Of a stretch of DNA of 64,000 nucleotides, positions 45,646 to 58,025 are shown one piece after another. Origin of the DNA: Gerris lacustris (lineage: Eukaryota; Arthropoda; Insecta; Hemiptera; Gerridae); contig OX578282.1 of NCBI GenBank assembly GCA_951217055.1, positions 44,320,329 through 44,384,328 of the forward strand, in the 5' to 3' direction. Under the pieces are notes generated by a model. It had not been told where the DNA came from and did not search any database. It saw only the letters and a list, made by a program, of their open reading frames with translations. The position numbers and the translations under genes are program-made. The stretch's first letter is position 1. Every line of letters begins with the position of its first letter.

Positions 45646-46301
45646 ACAGTACAATTTAGAGAAGAAGACGTCCGTTGACAGCGCGGGAAAGTTTTACAAA
45701 TTGGGGGGGGGGGGGGTAGCCAATGAGAGCTCGAGATTTTGGTGGGCAATAGGTTGAGCTAACTAGGCAAAAATAAAAATCTCTAGTGGAGGGGCGCGGC
45801 CTTTCGGATAACCGTTTAAAAAGGGTTCGTAACCTCCACCGCTCCTACATTTCCCTTCTCCTTTTTGTTTAGTTAACATCGCTTCTCTCTTGTTTCCCTT
45901 GTTTATTAAACTTACATATTCGAATATCTTTCATTAAAGATATTTAATTACAATTGTTGGAAGTACTTCTAAGTTGTTTAAAGTCTTCACTTTCTACAAT
46001 ATTTCATTACCCTCATAATATTTAATTATAATTTATGATTTATGGAGAAAAAAGAACTCTTACGTGAAATATTAAAATATATTCGTAATAAGATGTGAAA
46101 ATCTATAGACAACATTAGTTAAAAAGATCGCGATTTGGTATTGGAGTAACATAACCTTCTTTTGTTTACAAACAAGTGAGTGCCCCACCCTCACCCACAG
46201 ACCTAGTGGCTTTATTTTTACCCTCATATACGTTGGCCAATCTGAGTGTCATCTGATTTCCCGCGTTGTCAACGGAGATCTTCTTCTCTGAATTGTACTG
46301 T
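45646..46301. repeat. 45-bp inverted repeat pair, 566 bases apart
   Basis: ACAGTACAATTTAGAGAAGA... at 45646-45690 matches the reverse complement of 46257-46301 at 41 of 45 positions. Between them are a G13-15 run (about 45703-45717) and GC-richer sequence. The pair may be the two ends of one element or two inverted copies of one fragment. Confidence 0.65.
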
Positions 46302-46414
46302 ATTTGGTGACTGATTTGGGTTTCACTGAAGAGTAGGTTCTTGTCTCCCTGGAAAGGGTCTAGGGCTGCACAAGCTTTAAGGTGCTCATTTCGGGAATGT
46401 TGTGAGGTAGTCAT
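46166..46414 (-). CDS. Possible coding fragment, unknown 82-residue product
   Basis: Less AT-rich than the surroundings, with normal-looking amino-acid composition (includes NLLFSETQISHQIQYN and LRLANVYEGKNK). Part of it (QYNSEKKISVDNAGN) has a relative at 45646-45690 (QYNLEKKTSVDSAGK). I do not recognise the family. It could be a fragment of a repeat-borne gene or chance. No splice sites or start context support a host exon. Confidence 0.2.
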   Translation of the reverse strand: MTTSQHSRNEHLKACAALDPFQGDKNLLFSETQISHQIQYNSEKKISVDNAGNQMTLRLANVYEGKNKATRSVGEGGALTCL

Positions 46415-46561
46415 GGCCCGTTTTCAATCTAAAGGCAGCTACGCTGACTTCTCGAGGTACGTTGTATTCAATAGAGACAATAAACTAAAGCTAATATATA
46501 TCGTATTACCAAATAATAAGCTTGGTGACTGACTTTTAAAGTCAGAAGACTTTTGAACTAA

Positions 46562-47137
46562 TAGTCTAGGAGATAGCGTGGAAAAAAGTGACTGAATAAC
46601 ACCAAGCTAGAAATTTGTGTACAAGTTAATCTTTTGGCGCCTTTTAAGAATATGTGGACGGCTAAGTTTATCTGCGGGACATAGCTTGACAATAGGCATT
46701 TGAGAAAGTCAAACTATTTTAGAGCGGCAATGTGCCGCCAATTATGGTAGACAATGTGATTTTTATGATTATAAGTACAAAATTAGTTAGTTGACCGAAA
46801 ATCAAGTTGATATGTTTGTTTGTCACTTGATAGGTGACCACTTTCTTTTAGTGTAGTATTTGAATCCAACCTATCAATTAACAAACTAATAACTTGATTT
46901 TCGGTCTACTAACTAATTTTGTAATCAGGATCATGAACATCACATTGTCCACCATAATGGGTGGGACATGGCCGCTCTCCACCGGTTTGTTTTTTTTCAA
47001 ATGCCTATTGCCAAGCTATGTTCCGCAAACGAACATAGCCGACTACATATTCTTAAAAGGCACTTACGATTAACTTGTACACAAATTTCTAGCTTTATGT
47101 TGGTCAGACATTTTTTTGCACGTTATCTCCTGGACTA
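46562..47137. mobile_element. Foldback element with about 265-bp inverted arms
   Basis: The left end TAGTCTAGGAGATAGCGTGG pairs with the right end (reversed) TAGTCCAGGAGATAACGTGC. Pairing then continues inward almost to the centre near 46845 through GCTAGAAATTTGTGTACAAG, AAGAATATGTGG, ACATAGCTTG-CAATAGGCATTTGA, GACAATGTGAT and CGAAAATCAAGTT. The transcript or single strand could form a hairpin of about 265 base pairs, with arms roughly 80-85% matched. No protein is encoded. A half copy lies at 8600-8860. Confidence 0.82.
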
Positions 47138-49560
47138 AATAATGTCGACCTTTGTGATAGTAGGTGACATTGCACATCATTATTTTTTGTTAATCTAATG
47201 ATTGAAGAACAATTGATTGATAAACTGAACGGATTTGTTCTGTAGTTCCTATTCGATCAGATGCGATGTCGGATCGGATTTCTTCAAAGTGTGAATGGCT
47301 TGTACAATTATATCTTCCCGCAAATTATGTTCAAATATTACCCTACTATACAACCTTAAGTGTGAAACAAGTCTTGAGCTAGCATAATTTATCTATTAAA
47401 TAAGAAAAAAAAGGTTTATACCATATACTTTTCAATTTATGTTTGATAAGAATGAAGATACGAAACTTTTATATTATTTAATACTTTTTTACTTTTTAAA
47501 ACAAAAGAGTGAATTTATTCTTTAAAACTTTTCCTTTCTTTTGTCTACTCCTTTCTCCGTTTTCTTTTTTATTATCAAATTAAAAATCTTTTTAAACAAA
47601 AACTAAAATAAAAAAAAATAAAAGTGAAAATATTTTTTTCAAATTAATATGACAAGATGAGCCTGGGAAGTTCAACTGACTTACTCTTACTCTTTACTAT
47701 CGTGGGAGATAACCAATAGTAAAGGCTGACAACTGAAAAAATACTATAAAAAAATATCTCCTTTATCTTAATTAGATCAAATTAAAGGAAAATATTCTTT
47801 TTCCCGCTTTTAAAAGATAATATTGTTATGTTAAAATGGAAAGGGGGTTTTTAAAGAGATTTATAATCATGAGAATTATTTAAGAAAATACAATAATGCC
47901 TATTTCGTACATAACAGAAACTCAATTAAGAGTTGACGTTTTTAATTTCTTTTGACAACAAAACTAGTTAAAAGTGCAAATGGTTAAACAGATAAAATCT
48001 TCATTCATATTTCTTTCCAAGTATTATTGCTAAATGATATGTACTTTCTATAAACTTTGATGTCTTAAAGTCTTAAAATTATACGACTTTTATAGGATAA
48101 CAATTAGGATATTATTACATTATCATACTCTCACAAAATTATTTCCACTTGGGATTTATGTTCTGGAGACGAAAACAAAGTTATTTGGCGTGGTACCATA
48201 GTAAAAGTAACATATAACAAGCGAAATTTACATCCTTGTTTAATTATCAGCTCCAACCTTATATGATCCTTACTAACTGGGAATATTAAGAAAATGACAA
48301 GGAAAACTAAGACACTTTATGGAAAAACGAATTGTTTACTCAAAAGGGCAGAGTAACCTCAACATACATTCGTAACCTGCCTCCTTCCTAACCTTAATTC
48401 ACCGTTGGATGTATACTGCAAACCCTCTTGCAAGTTCTACCCTGAAAATTTATATTGTTTACCCATTTACCTTTATCTCTTCTATAATTTCCTACCTCTT
48501 ACTATCATCCCTAGCATCCAGCCAACACGTTTATTTTTAATAAAATTTAATTTATTTTATATCTTTATATGCTATAATGCTTATAAATAATTCAACACGT
48601 AATGCAGTAATAAAACTAAAGGCTAAATTAAATAAAACAAGAAGAATAAATTGAAAATTAAAATCACATTCACTGAATATAAACAATGAAAAAAGTAGGT
48701 AGTGAAATTTTATAGCTTTTTGTCAATTCAGCGTCTTTTTTTAAAGACTTAAAAACGTTAAGGCGTGCAAGCTTTTTATTTGGTCTACCGAGGATTTTGT
48801 GAAGCAGTAAAAAATCACGAGACGCTCACTTCAGCAAAAAATTAGAGTAAACGAAATAAAAGTTAGTCGTCTATTTACTTTAAGACCTTGGGAATGAATG
48901 GAAGGTGATTTAGAACGAGAACTGTATAAGGATGTTTAAGCACGTTAAGATATTAATCCTTAACTAATTCTTAAGGTGGACTGAAAGTTGTCTTTTTGTC
49001 TAAGAAGCAAGACTTTTTAAAGGTTTTGTTTAGTTAGTTTTGTCATGTCTTTAGTCTGAGTTAAGCAAGTCGCGACTCGAAAGAAGTCACGTACGAACTT
49101 CCAAGGAAAACTTGTTTTCTTGTTTTACCTTCCTCATCTTAAGTTTTAAAGTTTTCGGAATTGAATTTGACGCTGCTTTTGTTCTTGTTATGGTTTTAGA
49201 AGGTTTATTAAGCAAGGGAGAGGTATTGTCGAAGAATTAATATCAAAGCACGTACACTGTAGTTACGTTCCGACTATAAGTCTTTACAACTTTAATTTAA
49301 GGTAAAAACGGGTGTTAACAAAGTTTAAAGACTTGATATAAATAAATTAAGGTACTAATTTAACCTTACATTGTATAATTCAAATCGTTATTAATAGTTT
49401 TTAATTTCTTAAACACTAAGATAATTGTACCTTTTAATAAAAGGTAAAAACGTGACGTAAGTTGGGGATTTAAATTTTGTTGTATGTACAATTTGTTTTC
49501 TGACAAAAGTAAAGTGAAATCGCTTCCTCTCATTTTATTACAACTTATAAGAGTTAAAGA
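47138..49560. other. AT-rich non-coding stretch
   Basis: About 2.4 kb without recognisable gene or repeat. Confidence 0.45.
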
Positions 49561-49569
49561 GGACAGCTA

Positions 49570-49653
49570 ATTCATATTGTACGTGCCAGATAAATTTCCT
49601 AAAGGGTGGTTAGAGGTGACTCTAAATCACGGGCTCGCACGTACAATATGAAT
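49570..49653. repeat. 84-bp hairpin with perfect 17-bp arms
   Basis: ATTCATATTGTACGTGC (49570-49586) and its exact complement (49637-49653) enclose 50 bases (GGTGGTTAGAGGTGAC near the middle). Its size suits a very small MITE, a transcript hairpin or a binding-site pair; nothing decides between these. Confidence 0.7.
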
Positions 49654-49659
49654 TTACCA

Positions 49660-50760
49660 AGAGTACATATATCCCAATGTGATCGAGGCTACAATAAATT
49701 TAAATTCTTCCTCACTGTTTTCAATAGAACAAAATATATTCCTAAACCCTAGAGATCCTAATCAAATGCAATTGCAGAAGGAAGAAAGATAAAAATGCAC
49801 CCGCAGCCGAAAGTCATAGATATCTTGTATGCTAGATTACTAAATGCTTCGATTTATAAACATCTTTATTTATTAAAGTCAAACGGTTATTTCCTATCAT
49901 ACCTTATATTATATTAAATCTTTAAGATCTCTAAACTATCCTCTATTGAAATATTAAAATAGCAATATTATTTTTGGTAATGTTGGCATTACTGTAGATT
50001 GTTGAAGGCATTTGAATCAGCTGATACCAAGTTTTAGTTTAGTTTACTCGGAAGTCATTATGCATTACTCTCCTTTTCTTGCATTTTTGTTAGTATTATA
50101 TTTAATTAATCACATTTTTACTAGTATCGTACAAGGAATTATTACGTTTACTTTCTACTTAAGTTGATGTTTGTGAAAAACTACTATACATTTGGTGATA
50201 ATTACGTGTGTTGTTTTATTTGGACTTTTAGACAATTTTATTTCGTGAATCATTTAAATTTGTTGATGTTAGTTTTTTTTTTTAAAAAATGTTTTCGTTT
50301 TGTTAACTTTAGAAAATAAGTTTAGTTACAAGTATAAATAACACAATTAAGTTTAATTACTAAATAAAAATTAATTGTGCTTAGTGGTTAACTAAGATTA
50401 TTAACATAAAGTGTTTATCTGTCGTACTACCTTATTTAGAAAACTGATACATGATCAAAACTTTTATCTTAAACACATAGTAAGATTGAATTTAAATTCA
50501 ATTATATCTCATTTAATCAATTTATTAAATGAGACATTTAACACATTTAAAATGTGTTTCCAATGTGATTGTTTACACTACATTTTCGACTTTAAGCAAA
50601 AACAGATTTATTTCATTCATGCAAGCGAAGAAAAAGGGCAAATAAAAGTGGTATCAACCAGCCTCCATTCAGCTATCCACGTAGACTCTAATCTATAATA
50701 TTTCCGCACTCCCAGCTATATTGTAAGGTATCACATTATATGCTTCTTATATTTCATCCG
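49660..50760. other. AT-rich non-coding stretch
   Basis: The 95-codon frame at 50411-50698 is not recognised and is low in complexity. No repeat seen. Confidence 0.4.
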
Positions 50761-50765
50761 CATAC

Positions 50766-50901
50766 GGAATTATAGTACATTACTGCTACTGAATCATAGT
50801 ATATGATACTATGATAATTCATAGTAGATTTATCTAGATATATCATATATGATATATGATAATTCAGTATATTATACTGAATTATAGTACATTACTGCTA
50901 C
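50766..50901. repeat. Direct repeat enclosing nested palindromes
   Basis: GAATTATAGTACATTACTGC followed by TACT occurs at both ends, 111 bases apart. Between the copies are TCATAGTATATGATACTATGA and a run of overlapping ATATATCATATATGATATAT palindromes. The arrangement could extrude cruciforms and may mark an old hairpin-element insertion. Confidence 0.6.
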
Positions 50902-52700
50902 TCTTGTTATGAATGAGTTAACGTAGTATGTGTATTATTACTATGAAACCCTTTTTATTACAGAATATAATATACGGTATATGTTATATGTACTCGTATT
51001 TGTATTTTAACAGGTACTTTTGCACTTAATTTATATTTACTTATGTACATATTAGTATAAATTTGTATATGAAGCAGAGCTAAAAATTCAGAAAATGATT
51101 AAGGATTGTCGAGAGTTTAATAGCCTAAACTAAAGCTTATTAGCAATTTTGATTTTTGGACATTCACACCTGTCCTATTTCCATAGTGTTCTAGCCTATT
51201 TTTTCTATTTTTAAATCATGTGATTTTTCTTTAAGAATTCTTCGAAGCTGTTATATTAGCATTCATGAATGCTATAACTATTTTTTTTTTTTTTTGTCCG
51301 ATATCCAGAAATGAAAGATAACCGACAAAAGAATTTAGACAAAGATATTACCTTCTTTAATAATAGTACTTTATTACTACTCTTGTAAGCAACTTCTCGT
51401 ACGCTAGAGCGGCTAGATTTGTCGTTTACATTCTATAGATTTAAATGCGAAGTTGTTTTATGAGGTATATGAAGTCCATCATTTCGCACTTACGTCTCTA
51501 GCGATGTTGCTTAAACTATTTACTGTTGCTCAAAAGAGAAATTCAGTTTGTTGCTATTTTTGAGAAAAATATTAATACTTTTATAATCCACTAAATATTG
51601 TTTGTGTAAGAAATTTTGCTAATTATAAATTAACCAAATTTTGAACTGAGCTTGAAACTGATCTTTCTTGAAAATTAAGTGTTCGAAGATAATATTAAAG
51701 CTTTATTTTCTTTAGTATTACTTTTAATACTTGTCTCTAATAAATTTTGTTTATATATCTCACTGCATTATAAAAACTTAAAATAATAAAGAATATGAAT
51801 TAAATTTGAGGAATCAAACAGTAGGAGATAGGAGATTACATTATTATTAGTTGTTTTTGTTGGAAGTAATTAACTTTTTTGTTCATATCAACAATAAAAC
51901 GCAATAATTAACACTATGTTTTTATCAAATTATAAGATTGTACGAAGAGAATGATAATTTTATCAAAATTAAACTTCATTTAAAAAAAAAAAATAAAAAC
52001 GGGAAAAAGTGTTTTCAGAAGATGCTATGATTCATATTTGAGAGTTGCAGCTGGCTTTAGTTTTATTTCTAATTCCTAGATGGTTTATGTAACGTAAGGT
52101 TGATTTAGCTTTTTTCTTAAGTTATATTTTATTTAGTAATATTGTTTTGTATATTAAAGTTTTTCTTTCTCTGTACATTCCTTCTCTAATTTCGTTAGTA
52201 TTTTTTTATTCTTCTTAGAATTCTTTTTATGTTTGTACTTAAACAAAAAAAAAAAGAATATTGATGTTTCAAAAGGTATTTTATCACTAAAAATACCTCG
52301 TTATTTGTAACACATTTAAAAAAAGAATTATTCTCTTTCCATGAATTCTTCTATTTTTTTGTGCCTGTCGAAAAGCATTGTGATTTCGTTATTAGATATA
52401 CTCAATACAAGGAGTGATCCAAAAAAGGATGTGAAGCATTTAATAAAATTTAATTAATTTTATAAACTATGCGATTGTTAAAATAAAAAAAAAAAAAAAA
52501 ATGCTATTGTATAAATAAAAAGAGTAAAATTTCTTTAGAAGTAGAAGATGAAAACATGTGGAGTTTAATATCAATAGTCCGATAAAAACCAATTATTTGT
52601 CAAGAGTTGTTTTTTTTATCTCATAATAAAATCAATCTGATTACTTGCTAATTATAAAAGATAGGACTTTTATTGGAGGTTATTATAGATTATCCAAACT
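50902..52700. other. AT-rich non-coding stretch
   Basis: Several A- and T-runs (for example near 52485). No gene recognised. Confidence 0.45.
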
Positions 52701-52844
52701 TCGATATTCCTGATCACCTGATATTAGAAGGTGGAAGCCTAAAAGGCTCGTTCTCTTAGGTTGCTCATCCAGGCTAGTGAGAATAGATTAGGAAAAAGTC
52801 AGATTAACTCTAGAAAACGTATCTTACATACTGATTGAGTTACC

Positions 52845-53125
52845 TTGTAGTAACAGGGTACTGCAAGCTCAGAAGACTTCTCTGGCTCTATTTAAGATGA
52901 AGGCGACTCTACGCCCCTCATGTCCAGAGTGTGAGCTTGAAGAGGAGACCGGCTGTACCACTTTGTGGGAGTTTGTGAAGGATATGGCAGACTGCGCTTT
53001 CATGTTGTAGGAGCAGGGGAAATCAAGGAAGAGGAGCTTGTCACACTAAAGTGGCAAGATATTCTCTCCTTTGTAACCCAAACCAGGAAATTCGAGGATA
53101 ATTCTGTGGTAGTTCGATAGGTGTG
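52845..53125 (+). pseudogene. LINE 3' end, R1/I/Loa-like ORF2 C-terminus (decayed)
   Basis: Three reading frames together give the layout found downstream of RNase H in R1-, I- and Loa-like LINEs: VTGYCKLRR near 52855, then CPECELEEETG (52931 onward) with a tryptophan/cysteine block (LWEC), then CEGYGRLRFHVVGAG, LKWQDILSF and a stop after DNSVVVR near 53120. In the family these form a C-C-H-C cluster followed by a short helix. The His position is read as Thr here, and at least two frameshifts are needed. A (TAC)n run follows about 65 bases later and may be part of the element's tail. Confidence 0.62.
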
Positions 53126-53187
53126 AGTTCAGGGGTTGGCAAAAAGGACCCGAATGCGGTTTGCTAGGCCTGGCCTCCCCGACCCCT

Positions 53188-53222
<35 letters not shown>
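53188..53222 (+). repeat. (TAC)n microsatellite
   Basis: About 11 TAC/ACT units downstream of the LINE relic. Several LINE families end in simple repeats of this kind. Confidence 0.93.
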
Positions 53223-53223
<1 letters not shown>

Positions 53224-53229
53224 CGCTGC

Positions 53230-55139
53230 AGTAGGGGGTGGGGAATACGGTAGATGTAGGCATATTTGGTTACGCTGATTTCGGAGTCAGATAGTTTACC
53301 GGATTTTTTTTTTTGTTTCCGACTCTGATGGCTCAGCTATCTTTCTCTTGGTTATAAACAAATGCTACTTCTTTGTAACTTTCTTGCTGTTTAGGGATTC
53401 TTATTAAGACAGAAAAAGAATTACTTTAATCGAAATATTTTAGATATGTGTTATGTATTGCTGGAGAACTTTGTGTTGATGGTAAGTGAGACCCCATACT
53501 CACTTCTCTAATTATTGATTTGTCGTTTTAATTTAAAATGAACACTTTCAGTGGAAATAATCAATAAATGAACACTCTTAAACAGAGAGAAAGGGTTTAC
53601 GTTTGTAGCAACACTACTAACTAATTTTTTTTATTTATCAGTACTTTCACAAACAGTTGCTGATACACCTCATTTGATCTCCCATGATTTTACGCATCAA
53701 ATATGTCGGTACCACTAGATAGATTCGTACGGTCACATGAATTTGATGTCTCTCATTTTAGTTCGGTGTATGATGGTATGATATCTTTTACATAACCCTA
53801 CAGGTGGCTCTTTAGACATCAAGCCAAGTCTTTCTTCCTGTAAAGCTTTATGTAAACGATACCGTCTACCGAACTGAAAACCAAGGCAACAAAGACCTGA
53901 AGCATCAAATAACCGAAGCAATTGCATCAAAGATTAAGGATTGAGTGCTTCGGTGATTTGACAACCTTAAGATACAATTTTATAACAACTAAGTGCAATT
54001 TCTAATTCATTAAAAGTTCTAGCGATTGCAAAGACATGGAAATATTTATATAACAGGATTTACTGTGTATTTATTTAATTTGGATTAAATTCATACTTTA
54101 GACAGAAATTATGTATTTGGCGTGTTAGGTTTATTTTTAATATTAGTATTAGTTAACAGAGCAGTTTATTATCAAAACACTATGGTTTAATAGCAAGTGA
54201 GTAGAACCGACCAATTTTCACACATCCAGGAAGTATTTATGTTACCCTTTGAATACAACAAATTTTCTTATGTCAAATAAATATGTTATAAGTAAAAATG
54301 AAGTAAAATGCATATGCTAACAGTAGTGGATCATAGTTATAAAATATGTTTATGAAGTTAAACCCTTTAATGTGGAATAAATTATGGGAAATTACACATT
54401 TTTGTAATTGGAGGGATAATTTATGGATACTTTGTATAACAATCAACAGATGATCCCTTAGTTAGGAAGAGTGGTTAGATACATCCCTTAATCCTAAGCC
54501 CTTTTTTCTCTTTTTGTTAGAAACTTTTATCATTTATTTCTTGAAATTAAAGTGCTTTCGCTTATCATTAGTATTAATTGGTAAAGTTTAATATTCATCC
54601 CTAGATGGATACTATTACAAACAGGGCTTTATCTTTGTGGTTGCTTCTTTTTTCTCTTTTCATTTTCAGATTATATTTTTTTCTCTTTTCGATTTAAAAT
54701 TCGTTTTATCTGATAATAATGGGGTATTTTTTTCTTTATAACTGGTCTTATATCGATTATGTTTTTTTCTACTTTTCCCACTCTCTCTTTTTTGGTTCTA
54801 TATTTTCGATTTCTATATTTTTGATGAGCTTCTTATCTTAATCTTGATAACTTTAATTTATATTTCATTAATTTTGATGGGTTGAAATAGTCATTAGCGT
54901 TTGAGATTTCATAAGGTGAGTTCCTCATTTCTATTGGTCAACAATTTACAAAATTAGTGATTTTTTGGTATTTTGTTGGTTGAGTCAGTGGTTCATTGTG
55001 TTTTAGAGTTGTTGAAACCATCGTCTCAAAATCAACTTTGACAATTGACAACAAATGTTACCTTGGTCGTTGTACGTTCCTCTGGGAAGTTTTGGACTGT
55101 ATCTTAGAGGGGGAATAAGTTAGAAGGGGAAAATAGGAT
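53230..55139. other. AT-rich non-coding stretch
   Basis: A 65-codon minus-strand frame (53733-53930) has mixed composition but matches nothing I recognise. No repeat recognised. Confidence 0.4.
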
Positions 55140-55149
55140 TAATAAAATA

Positions 55150-55380
55150 AGGGAAGCCAACTGGCACTCTCGTTTGATGGAATACTGACGCTCGTCTCAG
55201 TCGAATCTAGCCGGGGACTGACATCTCGTTCTCCTCTCGCAGGTGTCCGGCCGCGGCGGTAGATAAGACACCGGTGGGTGGGGCGGCCAATCGGGAGCTT
55301 GGTCCATTTACTCTTAGATCGGCATCGGTTTGAAATATATAGCAGGGAGAATATTAGGCGAGGACCGTACAGTCATTGAG
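55150..55380 (+). promoter_or_regulatory. GC-rich block with promoter-like elements
   Basis: A sharply GC- and CpG-rich island in AT-rich DNA. In order on the plus strand are a GC box (GGGGCGG, 55280-55286), an abutting CCAAT box (55287-55291), a TATA-like TATATA (55336-55341) and an initiator-like TCATT (55373-55377). The GC and CCAAT boxes sit 45-55 bases before the TATA, a normal layout. The TATA-to-initiator distance (35-39) is a little long. No reading frame can be assigned downstream, so a target gene is not identified. It could also be part of a mobile element. Confidence 0.4.
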
Positions 55381-57860
55381 AACTTTAAATATTTTTAAAT
55401 TAATATAGGCACATTTCATATCTAATAATCTTTTAGTTTTAATATTGAAAATTGATCAGTTTCAAAAAAGCCGAAATTCAAATCTTTTAACCTTCTAAAT
55501 ACATTCCTTCCTCTCTTGCATGTGCTCAAATACTTTTTTTTCTATTAACACCTATATAGCTTTCGAACTAATCCGATTTTAATAAAATGTATAGAGCATT
55601 ATGAACTTTACCCCACAGATGGTTCATATTAATTTTTCAAAGGTCTGCACACATTGCACTAATTGTTCGACATTAAATGGGATATACGGTTTTCATTGTT
55701 GTTTTTAATTTTTGATAACGTTTATTGTACATATTAGTACATTGCGTTATTAAATAGTAAATCTAGGTTAAGTTAAAGAAATAAACGATTTTTCTTGTGA
55801 AACCTTATTAAAACCTAAGACTAGAAATCTAATTAAAAACATTAGTTAAAGTTTTTGCCACCCCATAAACATTGTTAAGAAACCCTTACAAGTGTTAAAT
55901 GAAAGAAGCCGTGAGACTAACTCATTAGGATAACATATCCCTTAGTATTCGATGTATTCGATACATGTCTAAATCTTATTGACATGTTAATCACCCTGAT
56001 TCTATTAAGTAGTTAGTTAGTGTGAGCATAAAGGTTAACCTTATATAATTGAGAAAAGTGAAACTTATTGCAATACACTTAACTAATTGTATTATAATAT
56101 AAAAGGTTATCGCTAGTAATTGTGACACAATAAGTGATGACTGATGACAAATCAAGACGGAGAAAAAATCTATTAATAAACTGATAACTTACTTATTCGG
56201 ATTTCTACCTTACGGTGTCTGGGAAAACCAAACAGATTTCCATCCTCTCCTATCCAATGTCATGGATCGACCACGTTCTCTCTGGGCCAGGGTCAGGGAG
56301 GATGTGATTTTGTCCATCCACGTGGTTATTTCCACGCCAGTTCTAAGGCATACAAGAGGTCAGGTATTTTATTCTTTAGTCGGTATTTTTTTCTTCAGTT
56401 ACTTTTAATATGAGTTACCGAAATTGGCCTGTAGATCCCTAGCTTGGTATAGAAGGCCTGATCGAAACATCTAAGCATACGCTCCTCTATAACTTCAAGG
56501 CAAGATGTTAATCACCTCTACTACCCTAGACGTTAAACTCCAAGTTAGCCCTAGAGGCAACCTTCAGTTTACTGCAGGGATCCCTACTCCTTTTTCAACC
56601 TGGCTTTGGACCGGCTATGGGTGTTCACCTGACATAATGACATAAATTAACTAAATTACTCGATTATTAATGCTCTTACTATTAAGGAGTTATATTGAAA
56701 ATATGAACTTCTTACAACTAAGATAATTGACCCTATCGTCGCATTATTTTTATGTAAAGAAATTAAAGTAGGTGTGTTGATATCAGTGAGAAAGACGTTT
56801 ATAAATTCAGCAGCTGGTGCACAATGAATAGATGTCGCCATTGAAACTTTTTTCAGAAAATGCTTTTTATGAGTATGGGCTGTTTCATTATTGCCATTAA
56901 TAGTAGTAACCTTAGAAAAACCTGGAATCTCCATTTAATAAGAACCTATCATTACCATCTTTTAAGCAAGAAGGTCGTGCAGCTGATTAAAACCATTGTA
57001 AAATCTCTAAAAAAATACCATAAATGGACTTCTATCCTTTGTGCATCTAGCTACAGAATTATGCAGAGTTATATTTATAATATAAATGCTTATTATATAC
57101 TGATGAATGTTGCATGGTATAAAAAAGCTCCTTTGATTAATAGTTAGTATTATTTTTTTATAGTTTATTTACGCTCCAATTTATGGTATTTAAAAAAAAA
57201 AAAAAAAATCTCCAGAAAATATTGATAAAGAAAGTGTTAACGATGTTGATACACATCAATCATATTTTATTACACAATTGTAATCGCTAAATTTGTTCAA
57301 TACACAAATTTGATCTCAGTCTTGAATTAGAAAAGCTTTGTTCAATGCCACACGTAATTATTACTGGATGGACGGTTTTTACACAACTGCTGGTATGGTC
57401 AGCAGTGCAAAACCAATTTAGATACTTATCGACTAAAAGTTAACTCCGGGACTCTTAATCATTTTGATATTTTTAACCCTTATCATCATTAATTACAGTT
57501 CATTATTGCTGTAAATATAAATCAAAAGGGTATTAAGTAATTATTACGTTTATTAATTGTCTTCATTTCATTGTTTTATCAAGATCATTTGAAATTATAC
57601 AATTATTTTCGCAGAGTTTATGCTTTAGTCTGAAGAAGCGAGAATTGTCTGTGAGATATTGCGAGCTTTCAATGTGAGATATTCCTAAAAGCTGTAGAAT
57701 TCAAAACTCTGTGTTTGAGTTGGAACTCCAAAACCAGTTTGGAATCTGTTTTTGAGCTAATTGAGTTTTGGAACAGTCCCTTCCAGTCTTAAACCAAGTG
57801 TAATTAGGTTGTACATTATAAAGCTAATTTTCTAACTAATCTAACAATCATAACTTCTAT
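55381..57860. other. Non-coding stretch
   Basis: No gene recognised. Overlapping 92-95-codon frames at 56656-57147 have fairly balanced composition. The minus strand near 57060-57000 has HNSVARCTKDRSPFMVF, faintly like an integrase fragment, but this is too weak to call. Confidence 0.35.
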
Positions 57861-58025
57861 TCGTATTTGGTGGCATTAAATACCCATATCGAGGACTTAG
57901 TAAAAAGAAACTTTGGTTTACATCGTAATTTATTTTTTTCTTTACTTAATTTATATATTATGTCTAACGTTAAATTGTTATATTTTAACCCTTTAACAGT
58001 CTATATTATGGTCGTACGTAATATA

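Noticed and set aside
53733..53930. 65-codon minus-strand frame (CLGFQFGRRYRLHKALQEE)
   Set aside because: Composition is plausible, but no homology is recognised and no exon borders are evident.
56656..57147. Overlapping frames of 92 and 95 codons and a faint integrase-like HNS...SPF motif
   Set aside because: Similarity is limited to a few residues, no neighbouring domain was found and frames are broken. A profile search could revive it.
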